A stretch of DNA of 64,000 nt from Morinoia aosen (GCA_030386875.1 CM059566.1:36740068-36804067), one strand, 5' to 3'. Shown: positions 34,841-47,882, counted from the stretch's first letter. The notes: generated from the letters alone by a model not told the origin. Made by a program: numbers and translations.

Positions 34841-35206
34841 TATAGATTATTAGTTAGTTTTAGCCTCCCTTATCACCACGAAGATGTTCAAAGGGAGGAA
34901 GAATGAAGGCACCATTTACTTTGAAGTTAGGGGAATGTAAAATATATGAACGAGTGTGTTCGTATAGGATCTCGCACGCATAGAAACAATACTTTAACGA
35001 AGGAAAATTATGAAACAATATAAAAGCTGAAGAAAGTCAAAGGTGCTGAAAAACAGGAGCGCTATGAACCGAAAAAAGATGGTCTGTAACAAAACCAAAA
35101 CATTTTATTTAAAAGAAAGCCAACTTAACTCTCATCTCAGAACCTCACATTTTCCCCCTGGAAGTGCTAATTCTCATAGATACAATAGTTGTATCCCTCT
35201 GAGGGG
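34841..35206 (-). mobile_element. RepA copy 11, full length
   Basis: Runs from TATAGATTATTAGTTAG to GTATCCCTCTGAGGGG, with all middle blocks present. Flanks show only weak similarity (GGTAAATGATT and GGTACACTTTT), so no clear target duplication remains. Confidence 0.83.
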
Positions 35207-35464
35207 AGGTACACTTTTAATGAGAAACAAACCAAATAATGACATAGGTCTAAAAAAAATTCCTAAGATAAAATTTTATTGGTTCTAAGAATTTTCTTTC
35301 TGAATTAAAGAAAACACCCACACTTTTATTGAATGCTTTCCATGAACGTTTTTAACAGCGAAATACGAGCGGAAAGAGGTAGAATCAGCATAACATCGAA
35401 GCTGTCTAACTCAAATACGCTCATATATTTGCAGCAAAGACGCATCGATCCTTAGTCAAAAATT

Positions 35465-35590
35465 AAGAGGGAACGGGAATTTGGAGGAATATACGGGATA
35501 CTTGGAGGAAAATTACGGGAGGAATTTGAAGGAAAACGGGAACGGGAATCTGAAGGAAAATTACATACGGGAATTTGGAGGAAAATTTTT
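35465..35590 (+). repeat. Degenerate purine-rich minisatellite
   Basis: GAATTTGGAGGAAAATTAC-like units with variants (GGGATACTTGGAGGAAAA, GGGAATCTGAAGGAAAATT) repeat five or six times with irregular spacing of about 20-30 bp. The surroundings are ordinary AT-rich sequence. Confidence 0.65.
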
Positions 35591-36464
35591 TTGATTACTC
35601 GAAGCTCTATCATAACCGCGATAAAGAAAAATAAATTATATATAAGTTCATCCCGTGGGTTTTTAACGAAACAAAACGCACCCTCGCATGACGCACCGCA
35701 TTACGTTCGCGCTCATATTAGGAGGCGATAGTTTCAGGTACCAGCTGTGTGACGTGTTATTGCACAAGTGAAACTCGGCAGTCGACTCGGGAATGATTTT
35801 ACTCCCTTAGGAGACACCAAAGCGAGCTACTGAACAGAATGCATTTATCGAAAGCGCCTTGACCTTGTCCCGACGTAAATTAAAATACCTTACGCGGCAT
35901 TGTCTCGAATTCCAACTTCGTCGAGGAATTTAGATTTCGAAGTTGCTGAGCTTGTGTCCTCGCTTTATAAGCATTTGTCATCAATGAAACTTTCTCCCCG
36001 ACGATAGAACGGTTGCGGATACATGTTCTTAAATAGAAGTTATTTCGCTTCTGGTTCTAGTCACGAGTCTCACGTACACAGAAAATCAAGAAGCTACGAG
36101 TAGCAAATTTAACAAGGATGTTTTAACATTGATGTATAATTAAATCTTCGAAAGTTGCTCACCATCTGAAACGAGGACTAAAACAACTGGAGTACACGAT
36201 ATCTCATATATGAACGATGACAATTCACAAATTGAAGCAGACGCAATCGGGAACACAATTACTCTTTCAACTAAAATTTCAATTAGGTCGTTACAATCTC
36301 ATACTTGCCTGTTAGCAGGTTTATGGACAAAAATGGGCTTATACCTGAAGACGAACTCAACCAGTTTAAATAAATAAAATGTTAAAAACCAAATTAATAT
36401 AAATCATGAAATACATGTTAGATCACTAAACTCAAAAAGTGAATGAATTGAACAATAAATCAAT
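35591..36464. other. Non-coding stretch
   Basis: No gene or repeat recognised. Confidence 0.4.
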
Positions 36465-37083
36465 TTACGTTTTCTTATCCACAACGAACGTGTTCCAAAG
36501 TGAGGAAAGAGTTAGGCACCATTAGATTAGATTACATTACATGTTAGTTTAAGCCTCCCTAACCGCTACAAAGAAGAGCGTATCGAAGAAAGGAAGGAGT
36601 AAGGTACCAGCGGAAGGTACCTTCTACATGTATGGAGATCCGGGAATCCATAATCTATGCAGAAGAGGCATAGAAACAGTAAGCTAAGAAAGAAGTTAAT
36701 GAAACAAGAAAAAGCTGAAGAAGAAAGTAGTAGGTGCTGAAAAACAGGACAGCGGTGAACCGAAAAAAGATGGTCCTTAACAAAACATAAGCCTATTCTA
36801 TTTCAACAAAAATAAAGCCTACCTAACTTTTAGCTCGAGCCCTCACAGCCACCCCTGGAAGACAGCCAAATAGAAAGAAGTTCATGAAACAAGATAAAAT
36901 TTGAACGAGAAATCGTCATCGATGCTGAAAAACGAAATGCAGTGCATTAAGCCAAAAGTCCGTAAAAAATAAAATATTCTGCTTCAATATAATGCCTACC
37001 TAACTCTCAGCTCCAGAGCTCACATTCTTCCCATGGCAGTGCTAATTCCCACGGGTAAAATAATTTCACCAACGTGAGGGGCC
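36465..37083 (-). mobile_element. RepA copy 12, split by a nested RepA
   Basis: A decayed RepA begins at about 36465 (TTATCCACAACGAACGTGTT, then CCAAAGTGAGGAAAG to CACCATT at 36523). It resumes at about 36868 (AGAAAGAAGTTCATGAAAC) and ends at AACGTGAGGGGCC. The gap is filled by another RepA copy in the same orientation. Confidence 0.65.
36524..36867 (-). mobile_element. RepA copy 13, nested within copy 12
   Basis: AGATTAGATTACATTACATG then TTAGTTTAAGCCTCCCTAACC marks a fresh tail within the older copy, and the usual blocks follow up to CCCTCACAGCCACCCCTGG. The hairpin end is missing, so it is 5'-truncated. An extra GGTACCAGCGGAAGGTACC (a short imperfect palindrome) interrupts it at about 36605-36625. 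Confidence 0.7.
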
Positions 37084-40000
37084 GTGAAGTGTTACTCCAG
37101 TGTAACAGCAAATTTACGATTCTGTTATTAAAACTATTTCTTAAAAAATAAATAACTGAACATTTTTGTGATTTAGTGAGAGTCCAAAAATTTCAACTTC
37201 TTCACGAATATCACGGATAAAGCCAGAGTTCAGACCAGGATCCGTGCTCATATTTGCCAAAGATGGCAGCAGCAAACAACCTGAGAGCGAAGGAACAACA
37301 GAACAAAACGAGGGAAAAATAAATTAGATGAGCATGGGCTCCTTCAAAACCTACGCTCCACGTGAACACCATGATGAGGAAATCGAGGGAGTTCCGACAA
37401 GCAGGATTGAATGGGAATTAAATAACGTATATACTCGTTCGACCTTGTTAATCCTTGATGGGTAAAAAGAATTACGCTTCGTTCAGACAAAAGCGCGAAT
37501 AAAATTTTACCAACTGTGCTCAAGAATGTAACCTTTGGTGACGAAATTGGAAACCAGCTAAGAAGTGAGGCAAAAGGTCGAACAAACTCCTGGAATCCTT
37601 ATTTAAACGTACATTACATCTGTTCATACACGAGTATAAAGCCAAGAGTTTCAAGTTTGAGTAACTGCTAAACAAGAAAATTCGTAACCTAGCATTTTTG
37701 ATGGGAACACTCTAAATTCTGGTAGTCTAAACACTGGTAGTCCAGAAGTAAAGGATCGATACAAATATCAGGCTCTCATTTCCCCCTTTCCCATTTCAGG
37801 TTTTCCGAATGAAGAAGACATTAATCTCAAACGTTCGGCGAGCAAGGGCACTATAAAATTCAAAAGCCATCGGAAGAAGAATGAAAAAAACAGTGTCTTC
37901 TCACTAGAAAATAGCAAAAGTGATGCGCTGCGTTCAAGAACCATAGCACTCACGAAAAAGAAAACATGAAACAATCGCAAGTCAAACAACAAATCGAAAA
38001 CAACCACGACTTTTATATATAAAGATTATTTATTAAGAGAAACAAACAGAAAATAACGAAATTTTAGAGTACCAGATGAGGAAATTAACTGCGTGAGTTA
38101 TACTGAAATATATATAAAAATTCATAAAATAACAAACATACGTGTGAACTGTACGAATAGTTTTGAGTACAGGAAAGAATTTCTGAAAAATTCAAGAGAA
38201 AAATATTCTTCTATTCTAAGATTTAAAGCAATTCTCAGCCACACATGGATAAAATGAGTGAATAACAAGAAAATTTTCACACAAAAATCGCGAGTTATAC
38301 GCATTCGTGGCACCATTGTAGTAAGTTGGCTGGATAATATTTCAAGATTAACAAAAATGCAGATCTGTGCCTTCTTAAATGGTGTGATGGTACAGATCTT
38401 ACGCAGATCTGTACCTTCTACATGTTAAAAATGAATAAACGTCAGTTCAAAATTAATCACCATTTGAAAAATCACAATACCACATGAACATCAGTCAAAT
38501 CTCAGGTATGAAATGTGATAGACAAAACGCAGATAAAATGTAATTCACTCGACAGTTTAACATGCGAGATAAATCACATCAAAGATATCATTTCAAATAT
38601 CACCGTTGAATGAGAGACCGTAGAAGTCCAACATCGGCGACAGAACAAGATATGAAACTCAATACAGTATATTGACCTTCGATGACCTCAACTGAGCCCT
38701 TCTGTACCTCTAACACGGCACTCTACGTTAAAAGTCATCGTAGCCTTACACCACTCAAATGACGTCTGGAGGATGGAAGAGACTCAATGACTTGTCACAC
38801 AACCCTCTCAGTGTCACGCCCCAAGCAGGGACGGCGAACAACAAAAACTCGAGTGATATCAGAAAATAAGGCTATTTAAGTACGCCAAAAGGATGCTTTC
38901 CTGGGCTATCAATAAATATGAAAAACTTTCCGCTCAATAGTTACAATGCACCTATGAACTACTAAGACTATGATGAATTCAAGCAGCAAATTAGCACGTA
39001 TCTGAACAATTTTCCTCATATATCAGTAATGAAAACTATTTTTTTACATTAAAAATCACCTCGCGTTGATGCTACAATTCTTCTCTTGATGACCCGCTAG
39101 TAATGCGTTGAAAAATCCAGCACATAGCGTGTTACACATTAAGAAAAAGAATAAAGAATTAGTCAGTATTTCACCTTGGTGATTTCGGAAAAGGTGTCTC
39201 AATATTGCAATGCACATTGTATAGAGACATATGTCTACGGATTACTTAAACAGGGCAGCACTGAAGACTTTTAACTAGAACGTTGATCGAACAGTAACCA
39301 AGCTTAACAGAAAAGGGAAAAAAGCAGATGACAACCCTGCCACGTGATACCAAATCTGTAAAGGCGCTTTAAACAGTGATCTCGAATGAGTCAAAGCGTA
39401 CGGTAATAGGGCTTCTGAGAAAAGCCTAATACCAAAAAATGACCAAGACACTGACCATATTCATGGAAGACCGTACAAATTTTCAATCGATCGCCATCAA
39501 CGACCAGGCCCCAAAGATACATGACGAATAATTTCCCGCACATTCCACAAGTGCAAGAATTCAATACCCTTAGCTAAATACCTCTTCTACAATTCAATCG
39601 AAAAAAGATTCAAAGAGGACGAATAATCATAAGTAAAGCTTTAAAATGCATTATTGTACCTCGAAGGAAATTTAAATCTGAAACAAATTTGCACCCAAGA
39701 AATATAGAGAAACGCATCTACAGCCGAATGCATGGTTATGAAGATGAAACTAGATAAATTAATTTTCATTTCTTTAATAATTATCAAGGAAAAGAAAACC
39801 AGTGAAGAATTTTACACCAACTTTGACGGAGGCCACAGGACCGGAGTAATGTCTACTAACTTCAACGCTGTAAACTCAACTTGAAATGCTGTACAAAACC
39901 CGGAGAACAAGCCTTGTACGAAATGAATACAACAATGTAATGAACCTCGTCTATTTCACTTAATTTTTGCTTTCAACGATAATCGTACGAATTCACTCAA

Positions 40001-40288
40001 ATTCATAGAACTCACATAAAGTTTCCAAAGAGAAAAAGTATACTACATATCACACTAAAAAATTACATAAAATAAACAAAATGAATAGGAAAAATGGACT
40101 TGATCAGCAAACACCGACAGTGTCTCATAAATCAAAGAGGAATTAGAATTTTCATGAACATTGAATGAAGAAGAAAAACCAAACAATTTGACCCAGAAAA
40201 AATCAACAACTTCATATAAATGCAAGAGAAATTACAGTCAAAATGAATAATAAGAAGAAACTCTCTCGTCATCGACACGGCAGCTTAC
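37084..40288. other. Non-coding stretch, possibly intron 3' of the coding exon
   Basis: No gene recognised. A perfect hairpin, GGTACAGATCT (38389-38399) and AGATCTGTACC (38405-38415) with a 5-nt loop, sits beside direct copies of GCAGATCTGTRCCTTCT (38359-38375 and 38403-38419). If the minus-strand exon at 40289-40712 is real, this is the start of its downstream intron; no next exon was identified. Confidence 0.4.
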
Positions 40289-40712
40289 CTGGTCCCCCGA
40301 AGAGCGGCATTTTGAGGATCCTCTTGAGCGAATTGGACCGTCTGAGCGTGCTGTGCAGCTTTTCATGGTGTGACACGGGCGACGACTGCCCCGACGACGA
40401 CGAGTTGCTCGCTACTTGCAGCATGGAGAGCCCGATGGCGCGTTTGAGGAGCAAGGGGCTGCTTTCCCTGCTGCCTACCGGGCTGGCGCCGGCGCTGCCA
40501 CCGCCAGCGGAACAGTTCGGGTGGTGATGGTGGTGGTGGTGTATGAGGGCATTGATATTGGGGGAACTGTACCGGTTGGTGAGGCACGAAGCAGGATGGT
40601 TACCACCGAAACGGGACAACCCACTACCACTGCCGCCACCGCCGCCGCCATTGTTACCGCCGCCGCGATGGCGATGTTCTCCGCCGCTGCGTCCGTCCAT
40701 CACCTCCAGCAT
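40289..40712 (-). CDS. First coding exon of an unidentified gene (Gly/His/Ser-rich N-terminus)
   Basis: The best-supported coding exon in the window. In a sharply GC-rich island, the minus strand encodes 141 residues from the ATG at 40710-40712 (G at -3) up to a strong splice donor, ACCAG then GTAAGC at 40288-40283. The exon ends in phase 1. The protein begins MLEVMDGRSGG, has a Gly/Asn run (residues 17-31), seven His (58-64), a Ser-rich part (102-114) and a basic stretch RRSNSLKRILK (124-134) that resembles a kinase or 14-3-3 site, ending MPLFGGP. Low-complexity Gly/His/Ser tracts are common in long regulatory proteins of arthropods. The frame stays open upstream to about 40790 without an ATG, so a spliced-in upstream exon is an alternative. 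I recognise no domain. The rest of the gene should lie towards lower coordinates. Confidence 0.6.
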
Positions 40713-40775
40713 GACGGCGAAGTCGGGACAAGCATTTGGCAGGGAGCGAGGCAGCAGGGAGGAGAGGTCTTGCAC

Positions 40776-41907
40776 GATCCTTACATGTCACACTCCGCGC
40801 TCCGTAACACGTTAGACGCACTTCAAAACGCAAATTAGCCTAACTCAGAATAATCTATTTACACAAGCATCCAAAAAATGATGTCGCTTCACCAAAACGA
40901 AAATTTTGAGTCTCTTGTCCGTTCCAAGTTCAAAAAAACGTGCATTTCACAGGTATAATCTTATGGGAATTTTTCTACAATTTAGACAAACAGTGTACAG
41001 TCACGTAGCCCACAGATTTACAGATATACGTTAGTCACTTAATATTTCGATAATTTAAACTCCCTTCACGACACGACTACCCTTAGAAGCTTTGACAGCA
41101 AGAGGAAAGTTCCACAATTGAACGTTTGTTATTAAGCACTAAGTCCTGTTAGCACACGGGTTTTAAACAAAAACGACGAAGCTTGGAATCAAATCCACTC
41201 ATTACCAGCGATGATTGTATTGAAGAAATCACTAGCTTGTTGTTAGTAAAATTCATGATAAAATTTCCTAGTAACATTAAAAATAATCAAAATACTTAGC
41301 ACAAATCTGAAAAAAGGAAAAGCTACATCATATCGCCACTGTTTCAAAGACTTTTACCGGAACAAAACCCACAACAGATGAATAGTAATTCCCTCATAAA
41401 AAACCCTATCATTTGATGCCTCAAACATATAAGGACATAGATGCATTAATTCAAGACATAGAAGAAAAAGGAGCTCAGTGCGACACCAAAGAAGGAGCCC
41501 ACACAGGCACCGGAAAAGGAAGCAAAAACTCAAAGAGCAGCTATTGAGAGAGTTGTAGGCGCAATGCGCAATACTGGAAACACCGCAGCGCATACAAAAA
41601 GCCGGCTTGGCCATAAACAAAAGCGGCGGTAGTATCAAAAAAGGACAGATTCAGCGTGAGATTTAACTGGCTGTGTCACACATGGCGCTCAACGCATCAT
41701 ATATGCACGCAATATCCACAAAACAATACGAACAACTCCAAACAAAACATTAACTTCACAGGGCAGCGTTTTACTGTGAAACGTCATAAATCAAGCGCTG
41801 ATTTCTAAACAGTATAACAAACTATGTCATTAAGCGTTGAAGAAAATGTCACTGACTAGACCGAGCACAGGGGACGTAACTACCACCAATACATGGTATT
41901 GTAAACA
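40776..41907. other. Non-coding stretch upstream of the exon
   Basis: No gene recognised. A promoter for the minus-strand exon would be expected near 40780-40900, but I see no TATA box or clear initiator. Confidence 0.35.
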
Positions 41908-41919
41908 CCCTTCCATTAA

Positions 41920-42364
41920 ATGTACGAGGAGCTCACGAGATTAGAACCCGGGACTTAAATTCACCGCACCAGAACGCTATCGATCGCGCTACCGACCACC
42001 CTAAAAGGTGGTCGAAGCTCAACGAAAGCAATCTTGGCACAGTGAAAGCAGGCACGAACTTGGCCCGACAGATATATTTTCTCATTTTTCTTAAGTATCG
42101 AGAGTTCAAAATCAAGTCAGTTACGAGTAGTTACGGAAAGCTACTGCTTCCACAAGGTTTTTCAAACAAATAAATGTACGAGGAGCTCACGAGATTAGAA
42201 CCCGGGACTTAAATTCACCGCACCAGAACGCTATCGATCGCGCTACCGACCACCCTAAAAGGTGGTCGAAGCTCAACGAAAGCAATCTTGGCACAGTGAA
42301 AGCAGGCACGAACTTGGCCCGACAGATATATTTTCTCATTTTTCTTCATTTTCATTTCATTTTT
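41920..42364 (-). mobile_element. Dimeric tRNA-derived repeat unit with target duplication
   Basis: Two direct copies of 176 bp (41917-42092 and 42171-42346), identical by eye, are separated by a 78-bp linker. On the minus strand each holds a tRNA-like part: GGTGGTCGGTAGCGCGATCG (A-box-like) followed by AGTCCCGGGTTCTAATCTCG, which includes a B box GGTTCTAATCT. The whole two-copy unit is bounded by the 12-bp direct repeat CCCTTCCATTAA (41908-41919 and 42365-42376), so it inserted as one piece. The right side ends in a T-rich run. Confidence 0.75.
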
Positions 42365-42571
42365 CCCTTCCATTAATATAAATATTCTTATCACGCCTCT
42401 GAATCCATAAAAAAGAGCCACAGAAGCACCAACATGTACACGTATATGCGAGGTACGTGGCCTTTCGTAACTTCCTATTGCCAGTTGGGAAAGTACTTCT
42501 TCAGCTCCCCACAGAATATTCGTCAACAGAGTTGGGGCAGAAATGATACTGTTTTGCTCGCTATCCCCACA

Positions 42572-42672
42572 TGTAGATTGGCAGGTGTAATACAGCAAGG
42601 GCATTAAATAGCGAAAAAATGGCATTGGTTTGCATAGCCATTTTCCCATGTAGATTGGCAGGTGTAATACAG
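42572..42672 (+). repeat. Short direct duplication
   Basis: The 26-bp string starting CATGTAGATTGGCAGGTG and ending TAATACAG occurs perfectly at 42572-42597 and 42647-42672, offset by 75 bp. Between them AATGGC and GCCATT form a small inverted repeat. It is probably a local slippage duplication. Confidence 0.8.
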
Positions 42673-45600
42673 TAAGGACAATTAAATGAAATACAATAAT
42701 GGGAAAAAGTATCTCAGGCCTTTTTACACAACAAATTCATAACAAAATACGAATATCATCTACACTGATCACTATCCAATTCACAGTTCAATAAATATTA
42801 TACAATTATGGGAAAAATGTAGACGTTCTTTTCATATTTTTCCGACCGCGAATCAATTATTTCTGGCACTGCTGAAACCTAAATTTCCCTCAGGAAAAGA
42901 TGGAAGAAACTATCTTTCGCTGTAAACATCTTCGCAATCGTTAGGGCGCAGAAGCAAATACACGGGCGCTTTTGAAATATGTGCACGACTCGGGCAAAAT
43001 ACAGCATTTGCATTCATAACTCAACTGTAGCTCACACCAAGCCTCGAGAATTGCACACGCTCTTTAGGTACACAAGATAATGCAACATTACTCGTATGCC
43101 ACCATGGGGAGTAACAGAAAAAGATTTTTCCATTCAGAACCAAGGACTTCAAGGCGACACAAAGTGCTAGAGTTTAAAAAGCAAGTGTATACAGGATATC
43201 GCGTTCGCAGGACGAAAACTTCAACAGCAAAGCTGACTAGAGCGTCAAGACGAAAAGGTATATTGTAGTTGGACTTCAAATCAAATGATCATGAAGGCCG
43301 AGCGAGTCGTACAATCGTACATCACATCAGTGCACCACTATCAAGGAACGAAAATTACGCGCAACAACGCCTCGTCGCCAACGATATGAACATTAAGCAG
43401 AGAGATATAAGAGCGTAAGCCAAGCGCTTAGCCTGCACCATTTAATTGAGTAGAATGCAACCTAAATCATTCCAAAAAAGCAAGGCTGACTACAGCTACA
43501 CAACACGCAGAAGAAGAGCGCTCTGTTGAGCACCTTTGAGAGCAACAAGTGCACTATGATGCTGCGACCCGCGATATCAATTGCTCATAAATTTAGTCCA
43601 AGTAGTTGACGACACCTGCCTCTCAAGGGTGGCAAACAACGATAGAAAGAGTATTATTGCATAAAGACGAAAATATGCTGTACAGTTTCGCGAGCGTTGA
43701 AGCAATAACAGTTATTAACGCTTACCGCACGAAGTGGCTCGTATATATTGAAGAATCGATTAACAATTAAGTAACGCAAGTTTTCTTTTCATTCCATAGT
43801 TAATTAACCGAGTTGGCTACATGGAAAAAGTCCGAATTCTCCAATGAATAAACAACAAACAGAGTCGACCTTTGGCTCAATATAAACTAAATCGGATTCC
43901 CACACGCTTCCTACACGGAGCATCGATGCGAGTAAGTTAGTCAAATATGAGTTACCTCTAATACAGAGGCGACTATATTTGCAACTCTTCTAAAGAATGA
44001 TACTACTACGGCTTCAGAAGAAAAAGGATTAGGAAGGATTACCTGGAAGCCACGCAACCAGCACAAAATGCCGACTGAACAGAGCGCGGCCAACTCAGAA
44101 ACAACAGCACCGATAAAGCACACGGCGCACCGTGAAAATATTCAAGCATTACAAATAAATAATTTGATGGAGCACTGGATGCACAAACAGACAACTTCGG
44201 CTTCGACTCGAGAGTAACACTAGTTTATGCATCCGATGGCTTCTCATACAAACTGTGTATATGAGTTATTTTACACACACACAAATTAATGAAGAGATTT
44301 TCAGGTCAACTAGGCATTTTGATGCATAGATCGAAAGCTTTACAATCTAAACTTGAAACATTCACGAAGCCGTAGCTCATTTGCCTCACACACATTAGAG
44401 AAAAAAGGGTAGCTAATGAACCACTCGATCATGAGCAGAGCGTTCAACTAACGAAGCGCTGAATGTTCTAAGTTTTCTCTCGTGCAATCCTCGAAACACG
44501 TATACACTTATTTTGCAGGTTATTTATGATGCGAAGGATATTATAAATATAAAACGAGTGTAATATTATCCGCTAACTGGCGGGCCATTAACCACTTCGT
44601 ATCGGAGGACAAGCGAGCAGAACAACACAGCATTTCACGAAACAAGGGATTAGTTCAAATGCCACAGGAGCGCACAACGTCCTCACGGTGAAATAATATA
44701 GGCCAGAGGGTGCGTAAAGGTTACTCGTCCAGTTTCTACCACCGAGTTTAAATGAGCATAAAAAGTAATGTATTCATGGGAAATGAAGGTTCACAAATGT
44801 AAGCCTTTATTGGAGATTTATATACGAAGAAAAATAGTTTTCAAAATTAGCATTCGCCTATATATCAACTGTTAAACTCAGTGCTCAGCATTCGATCTCG
44901 TGAGGTCAAAATTAACGCAAATTAATCCTCTTTGAATTATGAATCAGTTGGACAACAATCGAACTCAATTTTAGACTCGTCAGGTTATTTTAAAATATAA
45001 TTTTCAGCCCAAAAATTAAGCGATACATACTCGGAGAGAGAGAGCGCTATGGACGTTTAATCCCTCAACGTTTAAGCCCATGGACGTTTAAGCCATCGTA
45101 GCAGCAAAATGTAACATTTCTTGACGGTAACAAACAATGCATAACCTGGTCCGCGATGCAAGTGACCCGCATTTTTTCATACGGGTCACCTGCTCATTCA
45201 CTGTTTGTTTTCACTGTTATTTCGAAGAAAAATCTGCGGAAATATTAAATGACACCTTTTTTCGAGGATACAGTGAAAATTATTCGTCAGAGCAGAGCCT
45301 ACAAGTGAGTCAAACTTGGCAGCCAAGCAATAACGCTGTAATGAACTTGTCACATTAAAAATAAGAACTCTCGAATACGCCATAAATAATGAATGATTTA
45401 TGAAAGAGTGTATACAATAAACACATTTTCTCAACCATCTAGGAGAGCACATGACGACAATAACAAATACACGGAGCTGACATCAATTTATGATGCAACT
45501 GCCACGCCGACTCACGCCATGTGACTTCATTTTATACTCAACTATCATCAATTCAACATGATCTTGACAATAACAAAATTATCAACAAATAATTCTTGAT

Positions 45601-47874
45601 TTCTTTCACTGAATTTGAACTCTTCACTTCTACGAAAATAAAACATATAGGAAAATTAATTAACGTGTTCAAAATAATTTCAGCACCTTTATTAGTGTTG
45701 CTGCGAGTTCATTTTAAAATGCAGCACAACTGCTGAGGTAATAAAACAGGACCGCATGCGCACATAACTGACGGAAGAACAGCACCGAGGCTCGACACCT
45801 GGTGCGCACATGCATCCATTTCCGTACCCTTCAAATGCTCTGATGAAGAGCACGGCCAGCGACGCAGGTGTCGCACAAACGACCACTACAAAAAGATACC
45901 GCAAAATTTGCAGCAAACATACGCGAACAACCCCAAGCAAGCTGCAATAAGAAAGAAAAAGTGTGCAGCACGTGCAGTCACAAATCCAAATAGGATGAGC
46001 TATGAACTCTGCGAAGCGCACGCCCAAGGCAGCATTAGATGCAGCCCTTGAGCGAGGTTCTTCCGATACGCAGACCAGCTAGGGTGAGCGTCCTTCTGAC
46101 GAAGCTCTTTTTCCTGGAGACACTGCCTTCCACGGGACACTTTCGCGTGGGCAGGTCATGTATCACGACTTACACCAAACTCCCACAGGAAATTGCGCTG
46201 CGGGAGAGACAGCGTTTGTCCATTCCTTGAAGAAAGTGCCGAACCAGGAAGTTTTTTAACAAAAAGAACGCCAATATTCTGCATAATCTTACGATACGAA
46301 CACAAAAAAATGGAACCAGTAATGAAAGCTCATGAGCACTACCCTTACTTGTTCGGCGTAAGGGTAGTTCTGCACTAAACATAAACTCGCATAAAAATGA
46401 GCAACTTGAGATTTTTTGGACATCTATAATGAGCAGGGACGTTCCTAATGCAAGGAACGTCGCGAGACTCCTCACTCAAAACCGGCGTAAAATGCGCCTA
46501 TTGAGCAGCGCTAAACACTTGATAAACAGCGCAGGCAGGTCAAAACAACGCCGAATAACAAATAGCAAACGCTGGAACGGAGAAAATATTGCATTGCGAC
46601 GTGAGGTACGGAACACGCAAGAAGGAGCAGCGAGTCCAACCGAGGCCATAAAAACAGCGATTTACATCTCGCTGCTATTCTCGATTCATTGCTCACTGAT
46701 AAAATATACGTAGGAATCAAATAAAAAGAACGCAACTATAGTTACGGCCATACAAATATTCTTAAAATTCAAGAAAACCAAATTCTTTAATTTATATTTA
46801 ATGAGCAACTCAAACTACAGGGGTCGAATTTAAAAAAAAATTGAAAGAAGATTATTTTTGCACTAATGGGTTTTATTTCACGCACCAGCTAAGTATTTTT
46901 GGGGCTTAGCACACTTGATGCCAAAAAATGGACACTGTAGTCTAATTCACTATTTCAAATTGGTCTTCGTTTCAAATAAGATAACCTTTTCAAGATATTC
47001 AAATGGAAACAGTGCTTCAGCATTACAACATTTTAACCCTGACTCTCAACAGATGTTATTCTGAAAGTCTGCTAAACGCGTGTAAAACCGACAATGCTTA
47101 TTACATAAAAAATCTCTTCAAACAATGCAGTTTGATTGATGAATAGCTGCAACTTATATAAACCCGAGATTAAGACTCGACCGAAAAACAGAAAAAACAT
47201 TAATGGTCAACAATAATACTTCCTACATGACTTTAGACGTCCTATTCGATTCGCTCAAAGTCAAGGTAAAAAATCGGGTTTGCTAAGAACCACGTTTACG
47301 CTACGCAATCGCTAACACAAATCAGCACTACGCATTGTAACGCTTCTAAATTATTGGTCTAAATTGATACCTAGTTCAGACTCAAACCGCCATTGCTCGC
47401 TTATTGTAAGCAATGCCCGCTATGCACAACACTACTATAGACACACAGACGAGTAAAAGCGTGCCACCATCTTGACAAAATCACTTGACGAATAGAGTAA
47501 GTAATAGTTGATGCTCTAAAATTAGCAATGTTTATTCCATAAAAATCTCTTTTTAAGATTTAGTTTGTCTGATGAATACCTGCAAATTAAATGAACTCGA
47601 GATAACGCGATTTGAACGACTAAGAGAGAAAGTTGATACTCTAAGACCACCATAACGCTGCGCACTAAAAATCAACTACAGTCCATGAGAGAAGTTCAGT
47701 TGCTCCGAGTTACTGTTCTCCTCAGCAGCCACTAGTTCACAATGACGAAGCATTTTCAAGTTATTCACAATTGGGAATTTAATTCTTTGAGTTCCCTAAT
47801 CGACATCTTCGCTAAATAATTTTTCCTGCGACCATATTTCAACCCCCAGAATCCCACCACATCTGCGACCGTTA
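42673..47874. other. Long non-coding stretch with three hairpins
   Basis: About 5.2 kb without a supported gene. Hairpins: GTGACCCG/CGGGTCAC at 45162-45169 and 45182-45189; CTACCCTTAC/GTAAGGGTAG at 46339-46348 and 46358-46367 with a 9-nt loop; GACGTTCC/GGAACGTC at 46438-46445 and 46454-46461 with an 8-nt loop. Near 45049-45098 GGACGTTTAAKCC recurs three times. Frames at 45692-46027 and 46429-46713 have no known motif. Confidence 0.4.
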
Positions 47875-47882
47875 GTATAGAC

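Noticed and set aside
40416-40838. 140-residue plus-strand frame over the GC island
   Set aside because: It is the antisense of the minus-strand exon, which has the splice donor and better start context.
42215-42649. 144-residue minus-strand frame
   Set aside because: It starts in ordinary sequence and runs through one unit of the dimeric tRNA-derived repeat; no motif.
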